Position numbers and translations under genes: made by a program. A stretch of 12,424 nt of DNA, taken from contig JBOFFH010000050.1 of the NCBI GenBank assembly GCA_051648485.1, positions 1 through 12,424 on the forward strand, read 5' to 3'. This stretch comes from JAGNZR01 sp051648485 (lineage in GTDB: Bacteria > Fusobacteriota > Fusobacteriia > Fusobacteriales > Fusobacteriaceae). The notes beneath the pieces are model-generated. The model was not told the DNA's origin. It saw only the letters and a list, made by a program, of their open reading frames with translations, and did not search any database. Below are positions 1-7,217 of this stretch, in pieces. Each line of letters opens with the position of its first letter. The first letter of the stretch is position 1.

Positions 1-44
1 ATTGTTGTTGCTCCTATGAATGCTATTAAACATAATTTTTTCAT
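1..44 (-). CDS. N-terminus of a putative exported protein (cut by window edge)
   Basis: Only the first 14 codons are inside the window, reading MKKLCLIAFIGATT. This is a short lysine-rich start followed by a hydrophobic run, as expected for a signal peptide; a lipoprotein cannot be excluded because the cleavage site lies outside. The ATG at 44-42 is preceded, five bases upstream, by a GGGGG ribosome site (positions 54-50). A strong promoter lies at 81-109, so the gene appears to be transcribed on its own, separated from gatB by the hairpin at 136-180. The function cannot be told from 14 residues. Confidence that a gene starts here is fairly high because promoter, ribosome site and signal-like start line up. 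Confidence 0.72.
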   Translation of the reverse strand, partial: MKKLCLIAFIGATT

Positions 45-68
45 TTGATCCCCCGTCTTAATTTTAAT

Positions 69-95
69 ATTACACGTGTAATTATAACACATGTT
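69..95. promoter_or_regulatory. Candidate operator: two ACAnnTGT dyads over a promoter
   Basis: A perfect 14-base palindrome, ATTACACGTGTAAT, occupies 69-82. It covers the downstream edge of the -10 box and the expected start of transcription. A second, weaker dyad with the same half-sites (AACACATGTT) occupies 86-95 inside the promoter spacer. Their centres are 15 bases apart. The core TACAnnTGTA matches the known operator form of the CopY/BlaI repressor family, but no such regulator is in the window, so identity is inference. Confidence 0.45.
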
Positions 96-109
96 TTTTA
101 AAGTGTAAA
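81..109 (-). promoter_or_regulatory. Sigma-70-type promoter for the left-edge gene
   Basis: On the minus strand a TTTACA -35 box (plus positions 104-109) is followed by a 17-base spacer and a perfect TATAAT -10 box (81-86). An upstream TG gives an extended -10 (TGTTATAAT). Transcription should begin near position 75, about 30 bases before the ATG at 44. Confidence 0.75.
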
Positions 110-135
110 GTTTTTTCAACATCACTTATTTCCGT

Positions 136-180
136 AAAAAACAAAAGAGAAACTCATGAATACTGGAGTTTCTCTTTTGT
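136..180 (-). terminator. Intrinsic terminator after gatB (probably works both ways)
   Basis: A perfect 15-bp stem (141-155 paired with 166-180) has a 10-base loop. On the minus strand it is followed by a run of six T (one from the stem), placing it as the end of the operon closing with gatB, whose stop is 42 bases upstream. On the plus strand the stem is also followed by a T-rich stretch (182-192), so it could also block incoming plus-strand transcription. Confidence 0.88.
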
Positions 181-222
181 CTTTTATTTTTTCTAAAATT
201 TCAATAATTCTAAAGCTGGTAA

Positions 223-1665
223 TTATCCAAGCTTTGATTCCATAAGACTAGCTACAAGTTCTGGATTAGCTTTACCTTTAGAAAGTTTCATAACTTGGCC
301 TATAAGTCCTTTAATAACTCTTGGTTTTTTTCCTTCATCTGCAAGTTTATAGTCTTCTACCATTTTAGAATTAGAAGCTATAACTTCTTCTACCATAGTT
401 TCTATAGCTGAAGAGTCTGCCAATTGTGCCATCCCATTAGCAGTAACAATCTCTTCAGGAGTTCTAAGATCTGTCAGTTTAATTTCAAAAACTTCTTTGG
501 CTATTTTATTAGAAATAGTTCCTTTGTCTATAAGAACTATAATCTCTCCTAAATGCTCAGGAGTTATTGAAAACTCCTCAATTGAAATATTTTTTTCTTT
601 AAGAGCTCTCATAACTTCACTCATTATCCAGTTAGAACTTAGTTTCGGATTATTAGAAGATTTTACTACGATTTCGTAATAATCTGCAATCTCCATATTT
701 GAACAAATTTGATTAGCATCATATTCAGGGATTTTATAATCAGAGATAAATCTAGCTATTTTATGAGTTTTTTTCTCTGGCATAGTAGCTTCCACAGCAC
801 TAATCATTTCATCAGTAATTATCAATCTTGGAAGATCTGGTTCAGGGAAATATCTATAATCCATAGCTTCCTCTTTAGAACGCATAACTCTTGTAACTTG
901 AGCTCCATCATCCCAAAGTCTAGTTTCTTGAGATATTTCTCCACCATTTTCTATGGCATCTATTTGACGACTTATTTCATAATCTATTGCACGAGCAACA
1001 GCTTTAAATGAATTCAAATTTTTAACTTCCACACGAGTTCCAAAAACTTTAGAACCTTTTTCCATAACAGAGATATTAGCATCACATCTTAAAGAACCAA
1101 GTTCCATAGATACATCACTTATTTTGGTATATTTAATAATACTCTTCAAAGTATTCAGATACTCATAAGCTTCTTCTGAACTTCTCAAATCCGGATCAGT
1201 AATTATCTCTACAAGTGGCATAGAAGCTCTGTTGAAATTGATTAAACTTTCTTTAGATGAATGAATATTTTTAGCAGCATCTTCTTCTATCTGTATTCTT
1301 GTTATTCCTACTCTCAGTTCTTTTCCTGAGTTCAGTGTGAAATCTAAATGTCCTTTTTCACAGTAAGGTGTTTCAAACTGAGTGATTTGATAATTTTTAG
1401 GAGTATCAGGATAGAAATAGTTTTTTCTATCAAATCCACTATCTTGATTTATTTTACAATTCAGTGCTAATGCTGCTTTTATTCCGTACTCTACTACCTT
1501 CTCGTTTAGTCTTGGCAATGCTCCTGGATGTCCTAAACATACAGGACAAGTATGAGTATTAGGAGCAGAGTGATCATAATCTGCCGAACACCCACACCAT
1601 ACCTTAGTTCCTGTCTTAAGTTGAAGATGGACCTCTAAACCTATTACCGATTCCCATTCTTTCAT
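223..1665 (-). CDS. gatB: Asp-tRNA(Asn)/Glu-tRNA(Gln) amidotransferase subunit B
   Basis: GatB is the kinase/tRNA-binding subunit of the GatCAB transamidase, which phosphorylates misacylated Glu-tRNA(Gln) or Asp-tRNA(Asn) and then amidates it with ammonia channelled from GatA. The 480-residue length fits the family. Visible features are the GLEVHLQL start, zinc-site cysteines C24, C26, C40 and C43 (CGC ... CPVC), the YPDTPKNYQITQ stretch and the DYRYFPEPDLP motif. The helical, YqeY-like tRNA-binding tail occupies about the last 150 residues. The ATG at 1665 has an AAGGAG ribosome site. It is the last gene of the operon, 26 bases after gatC and followed by a strong terminator. Whether it serves Gln, Asn or both depends on which GlnRS/AsnRS genes exist elsewhere. 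Confidence 0.97.
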   Translation of the reverse strand: MKEWESVIGLEVHLQLKTGTKVWCGCSADYDHSAPNTHTCPVCLGHPGALPRLNEKVVEYGIKAALALNCKINQDSGFDRKNYFYPDTPKNYQITQFETPYCEKGHLDFTLNSGKELRVGITRIQIEEDAAKNIHSSKESLINFNRASMPLVEIITDPDLRSSEEAYEYLNTLKSIIKYTKISDVSMELGSLRCDANISVMEKGSKVFGTRVEVKNLNSFKAVARAIDYEISRQIDAIENGGEISQETRLWDDGAQVTRVMRSKEEAMDYRYFPEPDLPRLIITDEMISAVEATMPEKKTHKIARFISDYKIPEYDANQICSNMEIADYYEIVVKSSNNPKLSSNWIMSEVMRALKEKNISIEEFSITPEHLGEIIVLIDKGTISNKIAKEVFEIKLTDLRTPEEIVTANGMAQLADSSAIETMVEEVIASNSKMVEDYKLADEGKKPRVIKGLIGQVMKLSKGKANPELVASLMESKLG

Positions 1666-1691
1666 ATATTTTACTCCTTCTCTTATTTTTT

Positions 1692-1985
1692 CTATTCTTC
1701 TCCCATAACTTTAGGTACTACTAGCATGTTTTCAGCCATTTCTGGTGAATTTTTCATAGCTTCCTCTACTCTTAAAGATACTTTTATAATATCTTTACGG
1801 AACTCTGTTATCTCTCTATTTATTTGAGTTAAAGGAGCTACATTTTCTGTATCCACTTCATTCAACTCATCTATATATTTGAATATATTATTTAAATCCA
1901 TTTGAAAATTTTCAATTTCTGATTCTTTTAATTCTAATCTTGAAAGTTTTGCAACTTTTAAAACTTCTTCTCTTGTAAGCGACAT
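1692..1985 (-). CDS. gatC: Asp-tRNA(Asn)/Glu-tRNA(Gln) amidotransferase subunit C
   Basis: GatC is the small subunit that wraps around and stabilises GatA and GatB. With the ATG at 1985 the protein is 97 residues, the usual size, starting MSLTREEVLKVAKLSRLEL as in the family, followed by the DLNNIFKYIDELNEVDTENV region and the VAPL segment typical of GatC. A longer reading from a GTG at 2048 would overlap gatA by 47 bases and add residues unlike GatC. The ATG at 1985 instead has a good AAAGGAG ribosome site just after the gatA stop (2002-2004), so it is the chosen start. It lies between gatA and gatB, an order different from the gatC-gatA-gatB arrangement common in Firmicutes. Confidence 0.95.
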   Translation of the reverse strand: MSLTREEVLKVAKLSRLELKESEIENFQMDLNNIFKYIDELNEVDTENVAPLTQINREITEFRKDIIKVSLRVEEAMKNSPEMAENMLVVPKVMGEE

Positions 1986-2001
1986 CCTTTGCTCCTTTAT
2001 C

Positions 2002-3456
2002 CTATAATTTTGGTAATTTAAACTCTCCACGAACCTTTTCAAAAGCACTTCCTACTGTAAATAAAGTTTTTTCATCAAAAGGTTTTCCTAAAAACTGAAC
2101 TCCAACTGGAAGCCCATCTATTATTCCTGCTGGAACTACAAGCCCTGGAATTCCTGCCATATTTGCTGGGATTGTAAATACGTCTTCTAAATAAAGTTCA
2201 ATAGGCGTTTTTTTATCTGAAAGTTTAAATGCTGTTGTAGGAGAAACTGGAGTAAGTATTACATCTACATTTTTAAATACTGTATCAAATTCCTCTTTTA
2301 TAAGTCTACGAACTTTTTGAGCTTTTTTAAAGTAAGCATCAAAGAATCCAGCACTTAAAACATAAGTTCCCATCATAATTCTACGCTTTACTTCATCTCC
2401 GAAACCTTCACTACGAGATTTATTGTAAAGTTCCTCTATATTTGTAGCTTCTTTAGTTCTGTGACCATATCTAATACCATCAAATCTAGCCAAGTTTGAA
2501 CTTGCTTCAGCTGGAGCTATTACATAGTATGTTGACACTGCATATTTAGTGTGTGGAAGTGAAATCGGAACCAATTCTGCTCCTAAACCTTTCAATTTTT
2601 CCATTACTCCTTCTATTATAGCTTTTATTTTTGGATTTAAACCCTCTATAAAATACTCAGCAGGTATACCTATTCTCATTCCTTCAATATTTTTATCTAA
2701 AGCTTTTAAAAAATCTGGAACTTCTGTTGTGCTTGATGTAGCATCATTTTCATCATTTCCTGAAATTACATTCATCATAAGAGCTGCATCTTTTACTGTT
2801 TTAGAAAAAGGTCCTATTTGATCAAGAGATGACGCAAATGCCATAAGACCATATCTTGAAACTCTTCCATATGTAGGTTTGAGTCCTACTATACCACAAA
2901 AAGAAGCTGGTTGACGAATACTTCCTCCTGTGTCTGAACCTAGAGTTATATACGCCTGTCTAGCTGTAACAGCTGTGGCAGAACCTCCACTACTTCCTCC
3001 AGGAACTCTTTCTAAGTCCCAAGGATTTTTTGTCATACCATAGCAAGAACTTTTAGTAGAAGAACCCATAGCAAATTCATCCATATTTGTGTTTCCTAGT
3101 ATTATAGCTCCTGCAGCTTTAAGTTTTTTTACTACTGTTGAATCATAAACAGATTCAAACCCTTCTAAAATTTTAGAAGCTGAAGTAGCTTTTTCTCCCT
3201 TAGATACCATATTATCTTTAATTGCCACTGGAACTCCAGCTAAAACTCCTACTGATTCTCCATTGGCTATTTTTCTATCTATCTCTCTAGCTTCTTCTAA
3301 AGCTTTTTCTTTTCTTAAAGACACAAAACTCAGTATCTCTTTATCCGTACTCTCTATTCTCTCCAAAACAATTTTGGTAACTTCTTCCGAGGTCACTTCC
3401 ATTTTAGCTATTTTCTCTGCTATTTCATATGCTGACAGTTCTAATAAACAGTTCAT
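2002..3456 (-). CDS. gatA: Asp-tRNA(Asn)/Glu-tRNA(Gln) amidotransferase subunit A
   Basis: GatA is the glutaminase (amidase-signature) subunit: it releases ammonia from glutamine for GatB to use on the misacylated tRNA. All three residues of the Ser-cisSer-Lys triad are visible: K80 in GVPVAIKDN, S155 in PGGSSGGSA and S179 in SDTGGSIRQPA, with the expected 24-residue spacing between the two serines. The 484-residue length is normal. The ATG at 3456 has an AGGAG ribosome site, and the frame follows the pseudouridine synthase gene by 26 bases. It is the fifth of seven recognised genes, and the first of the gat trio, in the operon. No missing catalytic residue or break was seen. Confidence 0.97.
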   Translation of the reverse strand: MNCLLELSAYEIAEKIAKMEVTSEEVTKIVLERIESTDKEILSFVSLRKEKALEEAREIDRKIANGESVGVLAGVPVAIKDNMVSKGEKATSASKILEGFESVYDSTVVKKLKAAGAIILGNTNMDEFAMGSSTKSSCYGMTKNPWDLERVPGGSSGGSATAVTARQAYITLGSDTGGSIRQPASFCGIVGLKPTYGRVSRYGLMAFASSLDQIGPFSKTVKDAALMMNVISGNDENDATSSTTEVPDFLKALDKNIEGMRIGIPAEYFIEGLNPKIKAIIEGVMEKLKGLGAELVPISLPHTKYAVSTYYVIAPAEASSNLARFDGIRYGHRTKEATNIEELYNKSRSEGFGDEVKRRIMMGTYVLSAGFFDAYFKKAQKVRRLIKEEFDTVFKNVDVILTPVSPTTAFKLSDKKTPIELYLEDVFTIPANMAGIPGLVVPAGIIDGLPVGVQFLGKPFDEKTLFTVGSAFEKVRGEFKLPKL

Positions 3457-3482
3457 ATTTTCTCCTATTCTTACTTTTCTAT

Positions 3483-4226
3483 TTATTTTTCTTCTAAATT
3501 TGTTTCTACATTTTCTCCTAAAGAGTAAAGATATGCTACTTCTCTTTCATTTAACTTTCGATATTCTCCAGCCGCTAAACTTCCTACACCTATATCTCCA
3601 ATTTTTTCTCTCTTTAGTTTTAAAACTCTATGATTTACTGCATCTAACATTCTTCTAACTTGACGATTTCTTCCCTCTCTAATAGAAATTAAAACCTTAC
3701 TTTGATTTTTATCTCTGTTTAAAAGTATAATCAAAGCCGGAAGTGTGATACCATCTTCTAACTCGACTCCCTCTTCTAAAGATTTAAGTTCACTGTCTTC
3801 TAAAAATCCTTTTACAGTGACAAAATATTCTTTGTAAACCTCTGTTCTAGGATGAATTATTTTATTAAACAGGTCTCCGTCATTAGTTAAAATTATTGCT
3901 CCTTCTGTCTCGTAATCCAATCTTCCTACAGGATAAATTCTTTCTTCCGTATCTATTAAATCGACTACAGTAGTTCTTCCTCTATCATCTGAAGAAGCAC
4001 TTATAACTTGAAGAGGTTTATTTAAAAGAAAATAAACTTTTTCTTCTTTTTTCTTTTCTAATTTTACACCTCTTATCTCTATTTCATCACTATCTGAAAC
4101 TTTTTCTCCAGAAGCTGCTAAATTTCCATTTACTTTTATAAGCTTTTCTTCTATAAGTCTATCTATTTCACGACGTGAAGCTACTCCTTTTGTTGCCAAA
4201 TATTTATTAATTCTAATTTTTTCCAT
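3483..4226 (-). CDS. rluB: RluB/RsuA-type 23S/16S rRNA pseudouridine synthase
   Basis: This cytoplasmic enzyme isomerises a uridine in rRNA to pseudouridine. An N-terminal S4 RNA-binding domain (about residues 3-50, with RINKYLATKGVASRREIDRL) is followed by the catalytic domain. The latter has the family motif GRLDYETEGAIILTNDGDL, whose Asp104 is the expected catalytic residue, and the EGRNRQVRRML segment near residue 190. The ATG at 4226 is preferred over a TTG one codon upstream: the GGAG ribosome site is spaced 8 bases from the ATG. The gene overlaps the end of scpB by 14 bases, matching the common scpB-rluB linkage and suggesting translational coupling. RluB is the usual name in this context, but RsuA/RluE/RluF relatives cannot be excluded by reading alone. 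Confidence 0.9.
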   Translation of the reverse strand: MEKIRINKYLATKGVASRREIDRLIEEKLIKVNGNLAASGEKVSDSDEIEIRGVKLEKKKEEKVYFLLNKPLQVISASSDDRGRTTVVDLIDTEERIYPVGRLDYETEGAIILTNDGDLFNKIIHPRTEVYKEYFVTVKGFLEDSELKSLEEGVELEDGITLPALIILLNRDKNQSKVLISIREGRNRQVRRMLDAVNHRVLKLKREKIGDIGVGSLAAGEYRKLNEREVAYLYSLGENVETNLEEK

Positions 4227-4737
4227 CAATATCTCCTCTCATCTCATTATAATTAGGCAGTTCTTCCACAGAACTTATTCCTAAGTAAGCTAAAAAATTT
4301 TCTGTAACTTTGTAAAGATTTGGTCTTCCAGGAGTTTCTCTTTTTCCACAAACTTTAATAAATTTTTTTTCTTCCAAATTTATTATAAGCCTGTCAGAAG
4401 CCACCCCTCTTATAGCTTCTATCTCACTTTTAGTCACAGGTTGCTTGTATGCTATGATAGATATAGTTTCTAAAGCTGCTTCACTAAGCTTTTTAGGTTT
4501 AGATTCTTGCTGAAAAAAATTATTTACTGCTTCTCCACAAGCTGGATTAGTTACAAATTTAACTATTTCATCCTCTATTAATAAATTTATTCCTGTATTT
4601 TTTCTATTTTCTTTTATTTCATTTAAAATTTCTACTGTTTCTATTACTGAAATTGAAAAAGATTTAGCTATTTCTTTTACCTTTACAGAGTCTCCACCTA
4701 GAAATATTATAGCTTCTAATTTTTCTTTTATTTCCAA
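4213..4737 (-). CDS. scpB: Segregation and condensation protein B
   Basis: ScpB is a winged-helix dimer that, with ScpA, bridges the SMC condensin that compacts and separates the chromosome. The 174-residue length is typical, as are the start KEKLEAIIFLGG, the central LSEAALETISIIAYKQPVTKSEIEAIRG block (about residues 82-110) and the TPGRPNLYKVTENFLAYLGI block near 136-155. The apparent start is a TTG at 4737, with GGAAG six bases upstream. No in-frame ATG or GTG fits better upstream, and an ATG at 4742 is out of frame. scpA, its usual neighbour, is not in the window; the gene sits 17 bases after mreB and overlaps rluB. Confidence 0.93.
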   Translation of the reverse strand: MEIKEKLEAIIFLGGDSVKVKEIAKSFSISVIETVEILNEIKENRKNTGINLLIEDEIVKFVTNPACGEAVNNFFQQESKPKKLSEAALETISIIAYKQPVTKSEIEAIRGVASDRLIINLEEKKFIKVCGKRETPGRPNLYKVTENFLAYLGISSVEELPNYNEMRGDIDGKN

Positions 4738-4754
4738 AACATACTTCCTTTTAA

Positions 4755-5801
4755 TTAATATTCTGTTTCTGAAGAAACTAAAACTTTACTGTACTTGTCA
4801 AAATCTTCCAGTAGTTTTTGAATTCCGTTTATTACACAGTATAATGGTTCTTCAGCCACAAAAACACGAAGATTTAAAGCCTCTTCTATTCTTTTGTCTA
4901 TTCCTCTTAAAAGAGCTCCCCCTCCTGATAAGCATATACCGTTTCTTTTGATGTCTGAAGATAGTTCTGGCAATGTTTTTTCTAAAATAGATTTAATTTC
5001 TTCTATTATTTCACTGATTAGTATTCCTAAACATTGAATTAATTCCAAAGAGTTAATTTTTACATTTTTAGGCAATCCGTTTAAAACACTACGACCACTT
5101 ATCTCTATAACCAACTCTTCTTCAAGTTCAACTACTGCTCCAACAGCTTTTTTTATCTCTTCTGCTGTAATTTCTCCTATTAAAAGATTATGCTTTTGTC
5201 TTACATAATCAACTATTGCAGCATCAAATCTGTCGCCTGCAACTCTAAATGATGAAGCCTTTACAACTCCGCCTAAAGAAATTACTGTTATTTCAGAGGT
5301 TCCACCTCCTATATCAACTATCATGTGACCATTAGGATCAAAGACATCTAATCCTAGTCCTATCGCTGCTGCCATAGGCTCCTCAATTAAATAGGCTTCT
5401 CTTGCTCCAGCTTCTCTTGTAACCTCTATTACAGCACGTTTTTCAACTTGAGTTACCCCAGCTGGAACACAAATTACAACTCTTGGATTTGAAAGAAACT
5501 TTCTTGAACTTACTTTTTTATAAAATTCTCTTAACATTTTTTCAGTTATTTCATAATCAGCTATAACTCCATTTTTTAAAGGTCTTATTGTTTCTAAAGC
5601 ATTAGGAGTTTTTCCTATCATTTTTTTAGCTGTATTTCCAACTTCAAAAATCTCTTTAGTTTTAGTATTCATACTTACAACAGATGGCTCGTTTAATATA
5701 ATTCCTTTTTTTCTCACACAAATAAGTGTGTTCGATGTCCCTAAATCTATTCCTAAATCTTCTGAAAACAATCCCATAAAACTTCTTAAATGTTTATTCA
5801 T
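4755..5801 (-). CDS. mreB: Rod shape-determining actin-like protein MreB
   Basis: MreB is a bacterial actin that polymerises on the inner face of the membrane and guides lateral cell-wall synthesis. The actin/Hsp70 nucleotide-binding motifs are present: GIDLGTSNTL (17-26, phosphate 1), EEPMAAAIG near 140-148, DIGGGTSEI (163-171, phosphate 2) and LSGGGALLRGID near 291-302 (adenosine). The 348-residue length fits. The ATG at 5801 has a GAGGTG ribosome site; a second possible ATG at codon 9 is less well supported. The gene follows maf by 22 bases, a familiar maf-mreB pairing, but mreC and mreD, which usually follow, are replaced here by scpB. An MreB-like paralogue such as Mbl is possible. Confidence 0.95.
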   Translation of the reverse strand: MNKHLRSFMGLFSEDLGIDLGTSNTLICVRKKGIILNEPSVVSMNTKTKEIFEVGNTAKKMIGKTPNALETIRPLKNGVIADYEITEKMLREFYKKVSSRKFLSNPRVVICVPAGVTQVEKRAVIEVTREAGAREAYLIEEPMAAAIGLGLDVFDPNGHMIVDIGGGTSEITVISLGGVVKASSFRVAGDRFDAAIVDYVRQKHNLLIGEITAEEIKKAVGAVVELEEELVIEISGRSVLNGLPKNVKINSLELIQCLGILISEIIEEIKSILEKTLPELSSDIKRNGICLSGGGALLRGIDKRIEEALNLRVFVAEEPLYCVINGIQKLLEDFDKYSKVLVSSETEY

Positions 5802-5823
5802 TATTCACCTCATAATTTTTTTT

Positions 5824-6402
5824 TTATATTTTTTCTAAATTTTCTACTTTTATTCCAATCTCTATAAGAGTATTCAAAATTTTACTGATAGGAAGTCCCA
5901 TTACAGTGTAAAAATCTCCTTTGATTGACTCTACTAATATAGCTCCTTTTCCTTGAATCCCATAAGAACCTGCTTTATCCATAGGTTCTCCTGTTTCAAC
6001 ATACCAGTTTATAACCTCTTCCGAAAGCTCCTTAAATCTAACTTCTGTTTCTGCATAATCACAAATTTCTATTCCTCTTTCTAAATTAATTAAAGAGTAT
6101 GCTGTGATTACTTTATGATTTTTTCCTGAAAGATTTTTTAAAGTTTTAATAGCTTCTTTTTTATCTTTAGGTTTTCCCAATATTTGACCATTTAATACAA
6201 CTACTGTATCAGCTGATAAAACAAACGATTCTTTATGCTTTTCCACTATAGCAAAAGCTTTTTTTCTAGCTATATCCATTATTTTATCCGGTATCTGAAC
6301 TTTGTCACTAACTTCTTCTATTTCTTCATAATCTATAATTACTTTTATACCGGCTTCTTCCAGTATCTCTAATCTTCTAGGAGATTTAGATGCTAATATC
6401 AT
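5824..6402 (-). CDS. maf: Maf family nucleotide pyrophosphatase
   Basis: Maf proteins hydrolyse non-canonical or modified nucleoside triphosphates to monophosphates (house-cleaning), and overexpression of some blocks septation. The family signatures are clear: the N-terminal LASKSPRRLEIL motif (3-14), VLSADTVVVLNGQILGKP (61-78, with Asp65 as the likely catalytic base), DKAGSYGIQG (142-151) and GDFYTVMGLP (162-171). At 192 residues it is of normal length. The ATG at 6402 follows directly on the TAA of the preceding gene with no gap, and a GGAGAGG ribosome site lies inside the end of that gene, so translation is probably coupled. Which Maf substrate class it belongs to (dTTP/UTP or m7GTP) cannot be fixed by eye. 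Confidence 0.94.
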   Translation of the reverse strand: MILASKSPRRLEILEEAGIKVIIDYEEIEEVSDKVQIPDKIMDIARKKAFAIVEKHKESFVLSADTVVVLNGQILGKPKDKKEAIKTLKNLSGKNHKVITAYSLINLERGIEICDYAETEVRFKELSEEVINWYVETGEPMDKAGSYGIQGKGAILVESIKGDFYTVMGLPISKILNTLIEIGIKVENLEKI

Positions 6403-7092
6403 TTATTCATCCTCTCCTTGGTTCATAAGTTTAACCATCTCTTGTATCTGTTTTTCTCTTTCTTCGGCTATTCTTTTTTTCTGCTCCAATTCATTTCTTT
6501 CAATAGATTCTTTAATAGCTATTTTTTCAGCTATCTCTCGCTCTTTTCTTTCTAACTCTTTTCTAGTTCTATACCCCTTAGTAAGATTTTTATATACTCT
6601 TAAAACTCCCCAATTTAAAATTATGATTGCCATAACTATTAATATTAATACGGCTGCAACTATAAATGAGTAAAAAATTCTTACATCTTTAAAAAAAATT
6701 AAAAATTCCATAAAATAAGTAGGAATAAGCCCTAAATTATATTTGAAAATTGAAAGATTTAAAAAATTTCTTTCCAAATAGGGTTGACTAAAATCATTTA
6801 AGATATTTAACTTATAAACTAAAAATAAAAAAGATGCAGATAAAAATACCAGATAGGTATAATAGTTTATTATAATTAAACAATTTTTTTCTTTTCTATT
6901 TTCGACATACTCTACAAAATAGTTCATTAAAATTATTAAATATATTAAATATTTACTTATTCCGAAATATTTTTCCATATTTCCAGAAACATTATAACCT
7001 AAAACAGGTACTACCTCAAGTTGTGTATAAAAAAAACAAAGCATTAAAACCAAATAAAAATATTTCATTCTATTTTTTTTTCTTTTTTCCAT
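6403..7092 (-). CDS. Unrecognised membrane protein with charged coiled-coil tail
   Basis: I do not recognise this 229-residue protein. A basic start (MEKRKKNRMKYF) precedes four likely membrane segments at about residues 10-27, 47-64, 76-95 and 143-166. The last 60 or so residues are highly charged (Lys, Glu and Arg), with KELERKEREIAEKIA and EQKKRIAEEREKQIQE, and should form a cytoplasmic helix or coiled coil. The start is the ATG at 7092, with AGTGGGAAG upstream. A longer reading to a TTG at 7158 is rejected because that TTG is itself the -35 box of the gene's promoter. It heads the operon and abuts maf with no gap, so a role linked to envelope growth or MreB is an inference from position only. 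Confidence 0.8.
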   Translation of the reverse strand: MEKRKKNRMKYFYLVLMLCFFYTQLEVVPVLGYNVSGNMEKYFGISKYLIYLIILMNYFVEYVENRKEKNCLIIINYYTYLVFLSASFLFLVYKLNILNDFSQPYLERNFLNLSIFKYNLGLIPTYFMEFLIFFKDVRIFYSFIVAAVLILIVMAIIILNWGVLRVYKNLTKGYRTRKELERKEREIAEKIAIKESIERNELEQKKRIAEEREKQIQEMVKLMNQGEDE

Positions 7093-7129
7093 TATTCTTC
7101 CCACTTTCCTATTTTTTTCAATTTCTCTA

Positions 7130-7158
7130 ATTTTAACATACAAAAAAATAGTTTTCAA
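7130..7158 (-). promoter_or_regulatory. Promoter of the maf-mreB-scpB-rluB-gatACB operon
   Basis: On the minus strand TTGAAA (plus positions 7153-7158) and TAAAAT (7130-7135) are separated by exactly 17 bases, with a TG one base upstream of the -10 box. This places transcription start near 7123 and the first ATG at 7092. It is the only good promoter I see before the seven recognised genes downstream. Confidence 0.68.
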
Positions 7159-7185
7159 GTAATATAAACCGTGATATACTTAACT

Positions 7186-7194
7186 TGTTATAAT
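7186..7194 (+). promoter_or_regulatory. Extended -10 promoter of the RseC-type gene
   Basis: TGTTATAAT is a perfect extended -10 element, 23 bases upstream of the ATG at 7218. There is no good -35 box at 16-18 bases spacing (AAACCG at 17). The ribosome site is a GGGGG run at 7209-7213. The promoter points away from the operon promoter at 7130-7158. Confidence 0.6.
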
Positions 7195-7217
7195 TTAATA
7201 AAAAATATGGGGGATTT

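Noticed and set aside
709..1011. Plus-strand 100-codon frame inside gatB
   Set aside because: It is a shadow of gatB on the opposite strand, with no family resemblance.
3263..3658. Plus-strand open frame of 131 codons spanning the gatA-rluB junction
   Set aside because: It is antisense to two clear genes, has low-complexity Leu/Ser/Phe-rich content typical of reversed AT-rich coding DNA, and no ribosome site was seen.
7090..7158. Longer N-terminus (22 extra residues) for the operon's first protein, from a TTG at 7158
   Set aside because: The TTG is the first half of the -35 box TTGAAA, has no ribosome site, and would lie upstream of the predicted transcription start. The ATG at 7092 is better.
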